Positions 1-11,027 of a DNA stretch of 64,000 nt are shown one piece after another. Source of the stretch: Papaver somniferum (lineage: Eukaryota; Streptophyta; Magnoliopsida; Ranunculales; Papaveraceae); the NCBI RefSeq assembly GCF_003573695.1, contig NC_039365.1, positions 133,325,466-133,389,465 on the forward strand, in the 5' to 3' direction. The stretch's first letter is position 1; the number at the start of each line of letters is the position of its first letter. Made by a program: the position numbers and the translations under genes. Below the pieces are notes generated by a model. It saw only the letters and a program-made list of their open reading frames with translations, had not been told where the DNA came from and made no database searches.

Positions 1-660
1 AGTAATTTCGTGTGATGTGGGTGAGAAACAAGTCTAAACCCTAAATAATATACTGCAAGGGAGTACTTTAGGTTCGAGAGATCAACCTGTACAAGTCTGT
101 CCTAAACCAAGAAATGGTCATTCCAGACTTGCTTCGGTCACAAAGTGGAGGAGAAGGGTTGGTTTTGGGGAGGGAAGCGAAGAGAGTGTTGAGACCAGAA
201 TAGTTGATTCTGGAAGAGTAGTTGTTTTGACTTGTATCAGAAAATGTAAGCTAACAGATGGGAAAGCTAACAGGTAATTTCTGAGTGTTGTATGCTCCTG
301 ACCAAAACTTGTTTTCGATGGAAATAGGTAATGCCTATTTATACAAGTCTAAGTGAAACGTACTCAATAGAAAACGGGTGAGTAAATGGGAGGAGGTGGT
401 AACCAGTAACGCCTGGAATTGATGTTCCATAAAAGAAAGCGTTTCACCATTACTCCCTGTATTTACTAACCGCCTCATCCTTATGACACTTTCTTATAAC
501 GGTTGTAGTGTATGCCGCACGCTGTAAACCGCCAAACCAATACCCAATGAGCATCCCCCAGTTTGTGACATGCGTTGATGTCTCGAGTGTTTTCGTGGAA
601 AAAATGTAGCACGTTGTTGTTGTCTGGAAAGTTGAACTTGGGAGACTTGCCGGCTCGGTG
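1..660. other. Unassigned non-coding DNA at left edge
   Basis: No reading frame, RNA gene or recognisable transposon end was found. The segment leads directly into the GC-rich repeat array and may belong to the same repeat-bearing element, because diverged copies of the array words begin at about 661. A TATA-like stretch (about 336-344, tatttatac) is present but has no gene after it. Confidence 0.4.
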
Positions 661-1981
661 GTGACCTTCGACGGTCGAGATTTTACATCTTAAGAGGAAA
701 GATAGTCGTTGATTATTGCAACCCTTAGTTTGGTAGCCAGTGGCATGAAAGCATGATCAGTATGGCTTTAATATGGCCTAGTTTAGGCGCGGCCAAAAGT
801 TAGGGTTCTGGCTTTGTTTAGGCGCGACCAAACTAGGGCCAAAGGTTTCCATGCGTTAGATGGTAACCTTGGACGGCAAAGATCTGCACCTTAGATGAAA
901 AAGTGGTCGTTGATTGTTGCAGGCCTTCGTTTTGGTAGCCGCATAGGGAAGGCCGGTATGGCGTGGCCAAAACCAGGGTTTTGGCCCAAAGGTTACCATG
1001 CGTTTTTTGGCAACCTTGGACGGCTAGGATTCGCATCTAGGATGGAAGGGTGGCCGTTGATCGTCGCACGCCTTCGTTGTGGTAGCCGCATAGGGAAGGT
1101 CGGCATGGTATGGCGAGGCAAGGTGGTTGGCATGACATTGGCACATGTGGCATGGCATGCCTTGGCGCGGTTTGGCGTGGCCAAAACTAGAGTTTTGGGC
1201 CAAAGGTTACCATGTGTAGTTTGGCGACCTTGGACGGCTAGGATTTGCATCTAGGATGGAAGGGTGGTCGTTGATCGTCGCACGCCTTTTCTTTGGTAGC
1301 CACATAGGGAAGGCCGGTATGGTATGGCGCGGCAAGGTGGTTGGCATGCCATGCCTTGGCGTGGTCAAAACTAGAGTTTTGGGCCAAAGGTTACCATGTG
1401 TGGTTGGCGACCTTGGACGGCTAGTATTTGCATCTAGGATAGAAGGGTGGCCGTTGATCGTCGCACGCCTTCGTTTTGGTAGCCGCGTAGGGAAGGCCGG
1501 CATGGTATTGCGTGGCATGGTGGTTGGCATGCCATTGACACATGTGACATGGCATGCCTTGGCGCGGTTTGGCGTGGCCAAAACTAGGGTTTTGGGCCAA
1601 AGGTTACCATGTGTTGTTTGGCGACCTTTGACGGCTAGGATGGAAGGGTGGCCGTTGATCGTCACACGCTTTCGTTTTGGTAGCCACATAGGAAAGGCCG
1701 GCATGGTGGGGCCAAAGAAAATGGCACGGATGGCTTGGCATAGTGGGGCCAAGGGTTTGGCACGGACCGCTTGGCATGGTGGGGCCAAGACAAGGTACGG
1801 TTGGCTTGGCATGGTGGGGCCAAAGGTTTGGCATGCCATTGGCGCATGGTGCGGCTAGCATGGTTGGGGCCAAGGTAAGGTGCGGTTGGGTTGGAATGGT
1901 GGGGCCAAGGGTTTGGCATGCCATTGGCGCATGGTGCGGCTAGCATGGTTTGCCATTGGCACAGTGGTGCGGCTTGCATGG
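661..1981. repeat. Irregular GC-rich tandem repeat, about 140-215 bp units
   Basis: A unit anchored by 'accttggacggc' recurs near 661, 868, 1012, 1228, 1408 and 1622. It is followed by 'ttgatcgtcgcacgcc' and 'agccgcatagggaaggccgg'. Spacing is irregular (about 144-216 bp) because short GGCATGG-type words have expanded or shrunk between anchors. From about 1690 the array breaks into a simpler mix of 'ggcatggtggggcca' words. Open frames on both strands come from the composition and few stops, not from selection; no known domain is seen. The base composition is far more GC-rich than the flanks. Confidence 0.8.
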
Positions 1982-2415
1982 TTGGCATGCCTTAGCGTGG
2001 CGATGTGGCTGGCATGGTTTTCCATTGGCACAGTGGTGCGGCTGGCATGGTTGGCATGCCTTGGCGCGGAGATGTGGCTGGCATGATTTTCCATTGGCAC
2101 AGTGGTGCGGCTGGCATGGTTGGCATGCCTTGGCGCGGAGATGTGGCTGGCATGATTTTCCATTGGCAGAGTGGTGCGGCTGGCATGGTTGGCATGCCTT
2201 GGCGCGGAGATGTGGCTGGCATGGTTTGCCATTGGCACAGTGGTGCGGCTGGCATGGTTGGCATGCCTTGGCGCGGAGATATGGCTAGCATGGTTTTCCA
2301 TTGGCACAGTGGTGCCGCCGGCATGGCTGGCATGCCTTGGCGCGGAGATGTGGCTGGCATGGTTTGTCGTCGGCAAAGTGGTGCGGCTGGCATGGTTGGC
2401 ATGCCTTGGCACTGT
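1982..2415. repeat. 69-bp tandem repeat array
   Basis: Units begin with 'ttggcatgcc' (or a one-base variant) at 1982, 2051, 2120, 2189, 2258, 2327 and 2396. That is six exact 69-bp intervals plus a partial last unit. Copies differ by only a few substitutions and no indels. Because 69 is divisible by three, every frame repeats as a 23-residue unit, so several long overlapping open frames appear on both strands. I see no start context, domain or splice structure that favours any of them. The word ggcatgcc inside the unit is palindromic. Confidence 0.92.
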
Positions 2416-3106
2416 AGCATGAGAATTAGGGTTTGGCATAGATGATGTCGGTCAATGTTAAGGGTTCTGCCGCGGAACATGACACATAAAAAAAAGGTAC
2501 CCTGGTAATTCTTATGTAGGCATGCTGATCGATTCAATAAATGTGCTAATGGTCATAGTGACGTCATGTCAGATGTGCGGTTTTATGATTTTAACCCTAA
2601 GCTAAAATCCACAATCAACACCTGTATATGCATTTTAACTAGTTGGTGGTTGTTTTTTTTTTCTGCCAACTTTTTCTTTGCTTTGAGTCTTATAACCAAG
2701 CTAAACAGATTGTAATATGTGTTTTTATAATTGTCAGTCCGTGGAACCAACAATACAAATCCACCAGTCAACCTTATAAATCCACTCCCACTTTCATCCT
2801 CCATCATCTAGAAATGTGTTACCCTTTAGCATGCCACCAAGGTCCAAGAATAAACTTTTCTTAACACGACATTCGTGCTTATGTGTTAGCCTGAAATTCT
2901 TGATGATAATTGGCCTTAACTCAACACAGATGTGGTTGCCGGGGAGGGAACTCGGGCCTAGCTAAATGTATTGCAGCGTGTTGTAATTTGTCAAGCTAAA
3001 TGTACGTTTTTTACATATGAATTGCAAAGTATTGTAATTTTTCAAGGAAAATGTATGTGTGGATACTAGTTACACATGATAATTAGATGTGTAATTTATA
3101 TATATA
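2416..3106. other. Gene-free spacer
   Basis: AT-rich sequence with no supported gene. Near 3070-3096 there is one inverted word pair (ttacacatg ... atgtgtaa) that resembles the units of the array at 24.05-24.75 kb. Confidence 0.4.
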
Positions 3107-3141
3107 CTAGCCCTTAACCCATGCCGTAACGGCACGGGCCA
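3107..3141 (-). mobile_element. Helitron-type 3' terminus (copy 1)
   Basis: Read on the minus strand, the segment has a short GC-rich hairpin (arms of the CCCGTGCCG / CGGCACGGG type, one arm mismatched) followed by about ten bases and then CTAG, with T as the next base. A subterminal hairpin, a CTRR end and insertion between A and T are the hallmarks of Helitron 3' ends. The body would lie to the right in plus coordinates. The 5' TC end was not located, so the length of the element is unknown. Confidence 0.55.
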
Positions 3142-6100
3142 TGATGTTGGTTCATTTTAATATATCGTATAATTTGTGTCCCGAAAACTTATCAACTCCT
3201 TATGATTTAATATGGGTTTGTCATAAAAATAGTCGGGATTTTCCTCTCTTTTTTTCTTGTTTTTTCCTTTAATATTTTATTGTTGGAGATTTGCTCAAAC
3301 GAAAGAAATATAATCTTCACTTCCAGACACTTTTTTATTTAGGTTCATTGCTTATAATGAGATAATGCTCTACATGAACATGGAAGTTAAATTTTTTTTT
3401 GGAAATATGTCGTCAGCAACGCTCATCTCAGTGAAATCAACTAATCAATATCGTCCATAAAAGTCTCCCCATGATCCTATTTCGCTCCAGCTGACTCATC
3501 TATCATGGTCATGTTATCGATCCTCCAAATAGGCAGAGAATAATATTTTTTTGCATCGAACGGATGACACAAACTCTCCAATGTGACATGATTTTCCTGT
3601 AATTTTTCAATACCCATTAGATGACAATGTTTAAAATGTGTACCAATTACCTTTTCGAAGGGATTGTATATTTGCAAACCTCTGCCATTAAATCTTCAAC
3701 AAAGTATTGTGCCCATCAGTTCGTCTTAACGAAGGCTTTGGTAACTTCAAAAGTCTTGGACATTTTGTCACTTTCATATGTTCCTACCTTCACTTGGAAT
3801 ACAATTTGGCGACACATTACCTCATAAAGAACCTTGAACACATATTGTACTCCCTGATCCTATTTCAAATTTATAGGTTGTCAATAGATCCTTTACCAAA
3901 AGTTGACATCTTCTACGTTGAATATTTATAAAAAAAATTATCGTATTGTGGATCGTTGCTTTCTAAGATTGTAGTTTTTAAAATTGGCCTCTTCAAGTCC
4001 CACGGCTTTCTAAGTTTATATATCCTGTTTGTTTTTAACATTTTAGTTAGCCATATTATGTTTGTTACTAACTTTAAACTTGATGTCATCTTCTACTGTG
4101 AACTTTATGTGATTTCAGAATCGAAATAGTTATACCTCTTTCCTTTGTATCAAGTAATCCGTCGTATATCCCTACAATTCTTCTACAACAATTCCTTTCT
4201 TTTGCCGTTTCCGGACCATCGGTAGCCATTATTATCAAACGCAATCTGTCTAATTTTTGTTGATGTTATGTATTTACAATGTTCATTTTTCTTAAATAAA
4301 TAGATTGTGGAAAAACTAAAAAACAAAAGAACATAAGTATTATATCGGGTCTAAGTTACTATATCCAAAATACTCCGGACACTGCTTCTGGTGCCTTGTT
4401 TCCTCAAATTCATCGTTGCATTCTAGACAGTACATGCAATACCAATCATTTGGGAAGTGAGCTATTTGCGCAAGTATGGTCAATTTATCCCTTACCTATA
4501 ATAATAATAACAACACGTCAATTTTTTTCAAGGCGTCCAGTTGTAAATGGTATGAATCTAATAGATTTGAATTGTACCTCAGTCTTAGATATCACCTTCT
4601 TCTCACATAACATAGCAACCGAGGAAGGACAAATCTTGACCACTCTTTACATAGGCAGAGTTAGCCAAACTATGTTTTGAAATTGTCTTACGTGGAAATT
4701 ATTATTAATCCATATTTTAGTCGGCTCCTATCGAAGCCGATCTAATTAGTCATAGAAAGTTAATCTTAAATTTTTGACCTTATTTCTTGACCAAATTATT
4801 GAAGTATTCCCAGTCATGTTCTGCTTTATGTGATCTACCCATCTGTATCTACTCTACCTTCTAACCCAGTGAATGAAACCTATATATATTGATCCGTAAT
4901 TTGATATTGTTGATTTGTAATCAAGAGGTCGCATGATTTGAGAATGTAAAATATAAAAATATTCTATAAACGTCGGAGGCGAAATTTAGATTTATGATTT
5001 AGAGTTTTTTATGATGATTTTGATGAACAAACATAATTTTCAAACAAATATTTTAGAATGCAAATACATTTTACCGGTCAATAATGTTTTATATCGGGAA
5101 TTGAGTGAAAGTTGTTGTCTTTGTAGGTAGTTGTCGCGAAACAACTCGACATTGATGGTCTTTCAGGAAAAAAAATGTAATAGTACTTGAGAGATCGATA
5201 ATGTTCTCTTACGTGGGTACACAAATTGTCTTTATATAATACGGATACCGTTTCGGTAATCCAACAGTCATGATCATATTGTCTTATACGTTCCGGTATC
5301 ATCCTCGAAATATTTGATTTTTGTCCTTATCAATGGTGCTAAAAACAACCAACTACATCTTTCACAATACAATGTTGCATGTTTTGTGAAGATTATTTTT
5401 TTTATTCGGTCAATAAAATTAACTAAAAAGCAAAAACTATTATTATCCACTACTATTACCAACACCGACCACCATAAAAACCATCCACCGCCACTATTTC
5501 TTCCACCAATAGTAATGTTACCGCCTCCACCATTCACAAACACCCGCAACTGTTTATACTAACCCTACTTCCACTACCACCATTAGAATTAATATAGCTT
5601 TTAGTACAATTATTTATTAATAAAATTATGTATTTATGTTAGATTATTAAAGGGACATTTATAATAGAAATTTAATTAATCATTATGAACAATCAATGAG
5701 ATACTAATTAATAAAATATTTAAAAATGGTTAATTTAAACAAACCCCAGCAATAAATTTATCTTTGTCAAGGACAAATTCTGACCACTCTTTACATAGAC
5801 AAATCGATAATAAATAATTTCATATGTCCAGATCTTGATTCGTGTCGTTCGTTTAGTTATTACATAACATGGCAATTGATTGCACCAATTTTTTAAAATG
5901 GACATGTGTTTTATCGAGTTTATTTTAACATTAGAATGATCAACCACGTTTTATACTTTATAATATAACGTTACATATTTTGTGGCGTTACGAAATTAGC
6001 ATAATATGTTTTTGTTCACCAATACCCGCCACCACCATAAAACCATATGAATCCATTTTTTTATCCACCACCACCTAGTGGCAGAGCCAAGGGTTGACTT

Positions 6101-6179
6101 ACCTGGCTCTAACCCTTTTTAATAACTAAATAAATTTTTTAGTTTATTTTATAAATAGTACTTTGTCCATATATATTTA
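3142..6179. other. AT-rich non-coding DNA, probably old transposon
   Basis: No supported gene; the open frames are short and lack family motifs. The phrase 'ggacaaat' plus 'tgaccactctttacata' occurs at about 4627 and again at about 5771, so the region holds internal duplications. It lies between two Helitron-type 3' ends and may be the body of the first. Confidence 0.45.
5220..5800. repeat. Diverged duplicate of the 17.04-17.96 kb segment
   Basis: Matching blocks occur in the same order in both places: the 'tttcggtaatccaac' / 'tttcggtgatccaac' block, a 'catcttccaca / catctttcaca' block, a run rich in 'ccaccac' and 'cttccacca', 'gatactaattaataaa', then 'tttatctttgtc' with 'ggacaaat'. Many indels separate the copies. 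This indicates an old dispersed or duplicated transposon sequence, not a gene. Confidence 0.55.
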
Positions 6180-6213
6180 CTAGAATATGACCCGTGTCGT
6201 AACGGCATGGGGT
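6180..6213 (-). mobile_element. Helitron-type 3' terminus (copy 2)
   Basis: The minus strand shows a degraded hairpin with the loop word GTTACG, a short tail 'tcatatt', and CTAG followed by T. The arrangement matches the copies at 3107 and 18817, so the three share a family. The 5' end was not identified. Confidence 0.55.
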
Positions 6214-8277
6214 TATGAGTTGTTTTTGTGTTGGTTAGATATTTTTTTTCTTGTATGACTACCAAGAGCCGAGCGTGAGAAATTTGGGGGAAACATAATC
6301 TTTCTCAAACTGAATTCGAAGATTTGATCGATATTATTAACATCAACTGGATCGGTTTCTTGTTAAATGGCGATTAGGATGTCCACATGGATGTACACTA
6401 ACATATATACAACAGAAAGTATTTTTTTGGTGATTAAGATATCCAATGTAAGTGTGTACACTGGGATCTGCACCCGTTTTCATTTATGGTAATTGAGATA
6501 ACCATTCATTCATAGTTGTTGCAAATAATACCAACAAACTTGAAAACCTAATGTCCTAAGAGGGAATACATATAAATTCCAGGTTTGAATAACAGTAACT
6601 TTTCGATTGCATTCCAAATTACAGACGCAGTTCAGTCATTGTTTAAATAGATTGTCCTTTTGTGCTAAAAAAAATTAGTATTTTTTTTTCGAAATTCAAA
6701 AAGTTTAATCTGAGTTGGGAAGCCTTCTTTCATATCCTTAAAAAGTGTTATATCTACATTTAATTTTGGAACCGTTGGCAGTTTTAAAATACGGATATTA
6801 ACTTTGTGCTTGTATCAATGTATAATTGGCATGGTTACACATTAGTTATACTCGAACCCATGGTAAAAAAAAATTAATTGTTTGGGTTAATATAATTTAC
6901 GGCCAGTCATTTTATGGCCATTAAACGTCATCATTCCCTACAATATTCTAGGTTTGTGAGACGTTATACCATAATATGAAACCTCTTGATAAAAAATGAT
7001 AACTATACATTTATGATTTAAACAAACATAGAAAAAACGCACAGCTTACAGCATCACAAAAAATTAAAAATAAATAAATAAAATGTAAAACATTAAATCC
7101 TACAACATTCTCTTGGATATTAGTGATACGAAGCGTCCTTTAATCTTTCTTAACGGTGAAAAATGACATGCGTGATGATATTGCATATATCATATGCCAA
7201 ATATGTTTTTCCTTTCAAATCAATAATACAATTATTGTCTTAACTAAGTAGTGAAAGACTCCCATTAAATAAAATTGCATATCCAAACAAAAGAAATTTC
7301 CCCCTCTAATACGATACATGCATAACAGAGTTGCTCTTTATCAGCATTTGCGTTTGAGGCCTAAAAGTAAATAAGAGACCCAGTCTAAATATCAGTGGTA
7401 TGAAAACTTGCAAATGGAACTGATATTACACCTTGACCTAAGAGTACATAAGAGACCTAAAACATGCATAATTTTATAATTTGCTAGCATAAAATGAACA
7501 TGAAAGTACAATTGAATTCTAAAATATTTTTTTAAATCAACTTTTATAAAGTGTAAGATATTTGTACCGACTTTGGTTAGTTGGTATCTTCAATGAAATA
7601 AAATAAGCTCAAGTATTAGATGATATCCACATATTAAAAGATAGGTATTAGATCAAGCATTAGTCATGGTATCTTTAGATGCAAAATGTAGATGGTTTCA
7701 TATGCACTAAGCTCTCTCAAAACAGGATAATCTTTTAAAAAAAACTCGACAATTTAGTCATCGCAATCACATATGTTCATATGAACCACATCTTCTAGAA
7801 AAAAATAGACTTGTTCCTTTCTTAAATACAAAAACTTCTTCATTTGCATCAATGATAAAATGCATGCAATGAAAATTTGTGTAGTCCCGGCACATATAGA
7901 TATAATGGCGCATCCCACAGGAAAAAAAGTTGTATTATTGTATTTCTCCCTAAACTGCTTTCTTCATTGCTTAAAAATAATCTCTTGAATTCAAAAAATG
8001 AAAGATTATAGATGAATTTCAATAAGCCAGTTCCGCGTTGCTTTTTTGAGGCTTCTAAAATTTCTGTATTAGCAAGATGGTTGACTATGTATAAAGAATT
8101 TAAGATGATCTTCTAAGAGAATAACTATTTTAGATGTCAACTGTATATAACCATTATTTGACTATGCATGAATAATTTAAGATAAACAAATACTCACTTT
8201 GTAAACCATCAAAAGGTTATAAATATGAAGAAATGTAATTTCAAGTTTCATATGATGCAAAAAACTTGAAAAATAAC
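6214..8277. other. Gene-free AT-rich DNA
   Basis: About 2 kb with no reading frame, RNA gene or clear transposon terminus that I can support. Confidence 0.4.
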
Positions 8278-8781
8278 ATACATACATAATCAAGAAACTT
8301 TAATCCATTTGATATGAACATGTACATGACTCTAATCCAACAAAGAGTATGAACTCCCTAACATTAGTAGAAAATACAGTTAAAAAATGTTATTTACCGA
8401 CCCAAGTTAAGTGCATAACAATGGAACCATCGTTTTCTTCGCCATTTATTTTCACTCCATATATGTAAATCCTTTGATTTTGGCCCGAAGAAGTCAAAGT
8501 CTAATTGGACAATTTTCTGTCCAGAGAAAAATAAAAAAAATTAGTAAAAAAAAAGAAGATATTAAATGGTATGGTATTAAAAAGAACCTAACATAAGAAT
8601 AAAAATGAATAGATAGCAATCATATCTGATAAGTATCTTTTGACTGCAAATGAAAAACAAAATCGAGATGACAAAATACAATATTAATGAAAAGTAACAA
8701 AGAGAAATTAAACTGCATAAATGACACAAATATTAGGTGCGAGGCACCATGAATCCATTGATGTTAAACAAAAAATTAAAG
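8278..8781. repeat. Left part of tandem duplication, unit 1
   Basis: From 'catacatacataatcaag' onward this segment matches 15566-16053 closely, with small indels. It stops at the LINE insertion point. The rest of unit 1 resumes after the LINE at 15183. Without the LINE the period is roughly 0.89 kb. No coding function is visible in the unit. Confidence 0.8.
8770..8781. repeat. Left target-site duplication of the LINE
   Basis: The 12-bp word aaaaaattaaag occurs here and again at 15171-15182 directly after the LINE A tail. A third copy in the uninterrupted paralogous repeat near 16045-16056 runs straight from this word into the sequence found to the right of the LINE. This confirms it as the insertion site. 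Confidence 0.8.
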
Positions 8782-9656
8782 TGTAGGCGTAGGGATGTAT
8801 GTCTTTATCCATGTCGAATTCTACATACCACGCTATAAAGTAAGCTGAAAATAGCCTGGTGTGATTAAGCCGATCACCATTTAGCAACAAAGTCAGAGAG
8901 AGATTCAGTGAGTAAGAGAGTGAGTTGAAGATCAATATAAATTCCTTGATCTCTCTTTTAATGTCTCAAATATGCATCTCCCTAACTTGATAATCTTAAT
9001 CTTTCATTTATTTTTTATGTCTTGACTCATTTCTAATCTAATTTGATAGATTTCTAAGGCTCTTTCATCTTTTTGGTAATTTTTTATAAATTCTTTCATG
9101 GCTGTCTAATTTTTTATGATTTCCCATTTTGTGTTTGCTATCTGATTTTTCTCTAATGGCTTTTGCCTCTTTTGTTGTTGTGATCAAAGCTTTTGCTGAG
9201 TTTATTAATAAGCTTTTGCTTAGGAGTTCAAAGAAGATTGGATTCATTGCTTTTGCTAATGGTGCTGTGTTGAAGAAGTCTCAAATCGGTTACAACTCGT
9301 CAGAACTAGGTGACAGTTTATCCCGCTCTTTGTTCAATTCAAAAAAATTCAAATTCCACAGAGTCAACATCGTGCAGTTATTCAGTTGCCTTTTCTTTCT
9401 GCTCTCATTTACTATGGACAACTACGACCTTTCTATAGCCAGTAAATTCCTCAAATTATATTGTTTCCATACTTATCGGTTTGATTGTTATCTGCAGTTA
9501 TACAATGAGATTTTTCCTACCCATTTATACCCTCTAAATATTAATACTGATTATCTCATAATACCTAGCTATTGCCAATCTTCTTATCATAAAAATTTTC
9601 ACCGAGTGGATTCCTCCAACTGTGTAGAGGTAGGTTTTCATCAATTTTTATTCTCA

Positions 9657-10769
9657 ATGGAAGATGGCAAAACCAGTCAAGTCACATATCTAGTTAACAA
9701 GTTTAAGCAAGCTACTATTGATTTGGGAAACATTAATGAGGTTATTGTCATCAAGAACAAGAACAAAGAAGTTGAAGAGAAGGATGAATGGGAAGCTAGC
9801 GCTATTGGGAAGATTATCATTGAAGGACGGATGAGTTATGACATGGTTGAAAGAGGAATTACTTTCACCTGGCCTTTCCTTACTCTGGATGATTTAACAA
9901 TCGTCGAGATAGAAACTAACTTGATGATCTTTAAGTTCAACAATTGGGATCTTCTCAACAAGGTTATCGAGGAAAGACCATGGAGCATTAACAAACATCT
10001 TCTGGTTGTGCATGATTATATTCCAAGTATGGTTTATACGGGAAAACATTGGGGATTTCAGCTGTTTTGGATTCAACTAAAGTACTTACTGCCAGAACAT
10101 ATGAATGTTACCTCAGTTACCAAAATAGGTCAAGTTATGGGCGAAGTAGTAGCTATAGAACCGAAAGATGCAATTCCTGTAGATGGTGTTCCCGTAAAAT
10201 TTTGCGTTAATGTTGATCTATCAATGCCATTAAGAAAAGGTGTTAAATGTTCCACTAATGTTGGTGTTACTAAGTGGCAGCAATACTTTTTTGAGCACCA
10301 ACCTAAAAGCATATGTACTGAATGTTATATTATCAATCATTCCAAAGAAGTATGTAAGGATGCTTCCATTTATTTGAAGAAATCTCATGAGAAGCCTTAC
10401 TTTGTCGGGAAGGTCAACAATATTCGTACAAATATTTCTACGGTTGCGCCTAATATTGAGGCTGTTGCAGTGAAGACTCCTGTTATTAAAAAGAATCAAA
10501 AGAAGTTCACCAAATTAAAGGTCTTCATTCCCCCAAAAGATGGTGAAGTCATTAATTTGAACTCTCTTATTATTGAAGAAGGATTTATTATGGAGGAAGA
10601 TATCAGACTTGGAAAGCGTCATAGGATTGGCGATGATTCAATTACTATCTCTACTTCTAATGAGACTTCTTCACAGAGAAACAGTATGAATCCAATCTCA
10701 ACTCCAATTAATGCTCAACTGATCACAACTGGAGATAATTTACCTAAGCATACTAATTTGGGAAATCAG
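9657..10769 (+). pseudogene. LINE ORF1 (DUF4283 / zinc-knuckle protein)
   Basis: This would be the nucleic-acid chaperone of the LINE particle. The frame is open from 9129, but the ATG at 9657 (MEDGKTSQ) begins the part that resembles plant L1 ORF1. A DUF4283-like region includes 'GRMSYDMVERGITFTWP' and 'FKFNNWDLLNKVIEERPWSI'. A CX2CX4HX4C knuckle (CTECYIINHSKEVC) is encoded at 10314-10355. After about 10769 the translation becomes hydrophobic and low-complexity and looks like an inter-ORF spacer, yet no stop separates it from the ORF2 start at 11028. Whether this is a natural fusion or loss of the ORF1 stop cannot be told here. The end given is my estimate. Confidence 0.75.
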
Positions 10770-11027
10770 GTATTATTCTTACTTTATACCCCCATCAATT
10801 TTTCAGTTTATCTGAATTTATTGTTCCTACTAGTCAATTTTATTCTTATTTCAACTCTTGCATTTAATATTTCGTTTGAGAATCTTATTAGGCTTTTTAT
10901 TGACATTAAAACTACTTTTGCAACTCACATATTAGTCGTTAATATTTCATGCATTCTCCCTGATAAGTTTCATGCAAAATTTCTTTATTTTGTGTGCATA
11001 ATTGGTTTTTTGAATCATAATCACAAC

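Noticed and set aside
833..2537. Many long open frames on both strands
   Set aside because: They are produced by a GC-rich tandem repeat with few stops and a period divisible by three; no domain, start or splice evidence.
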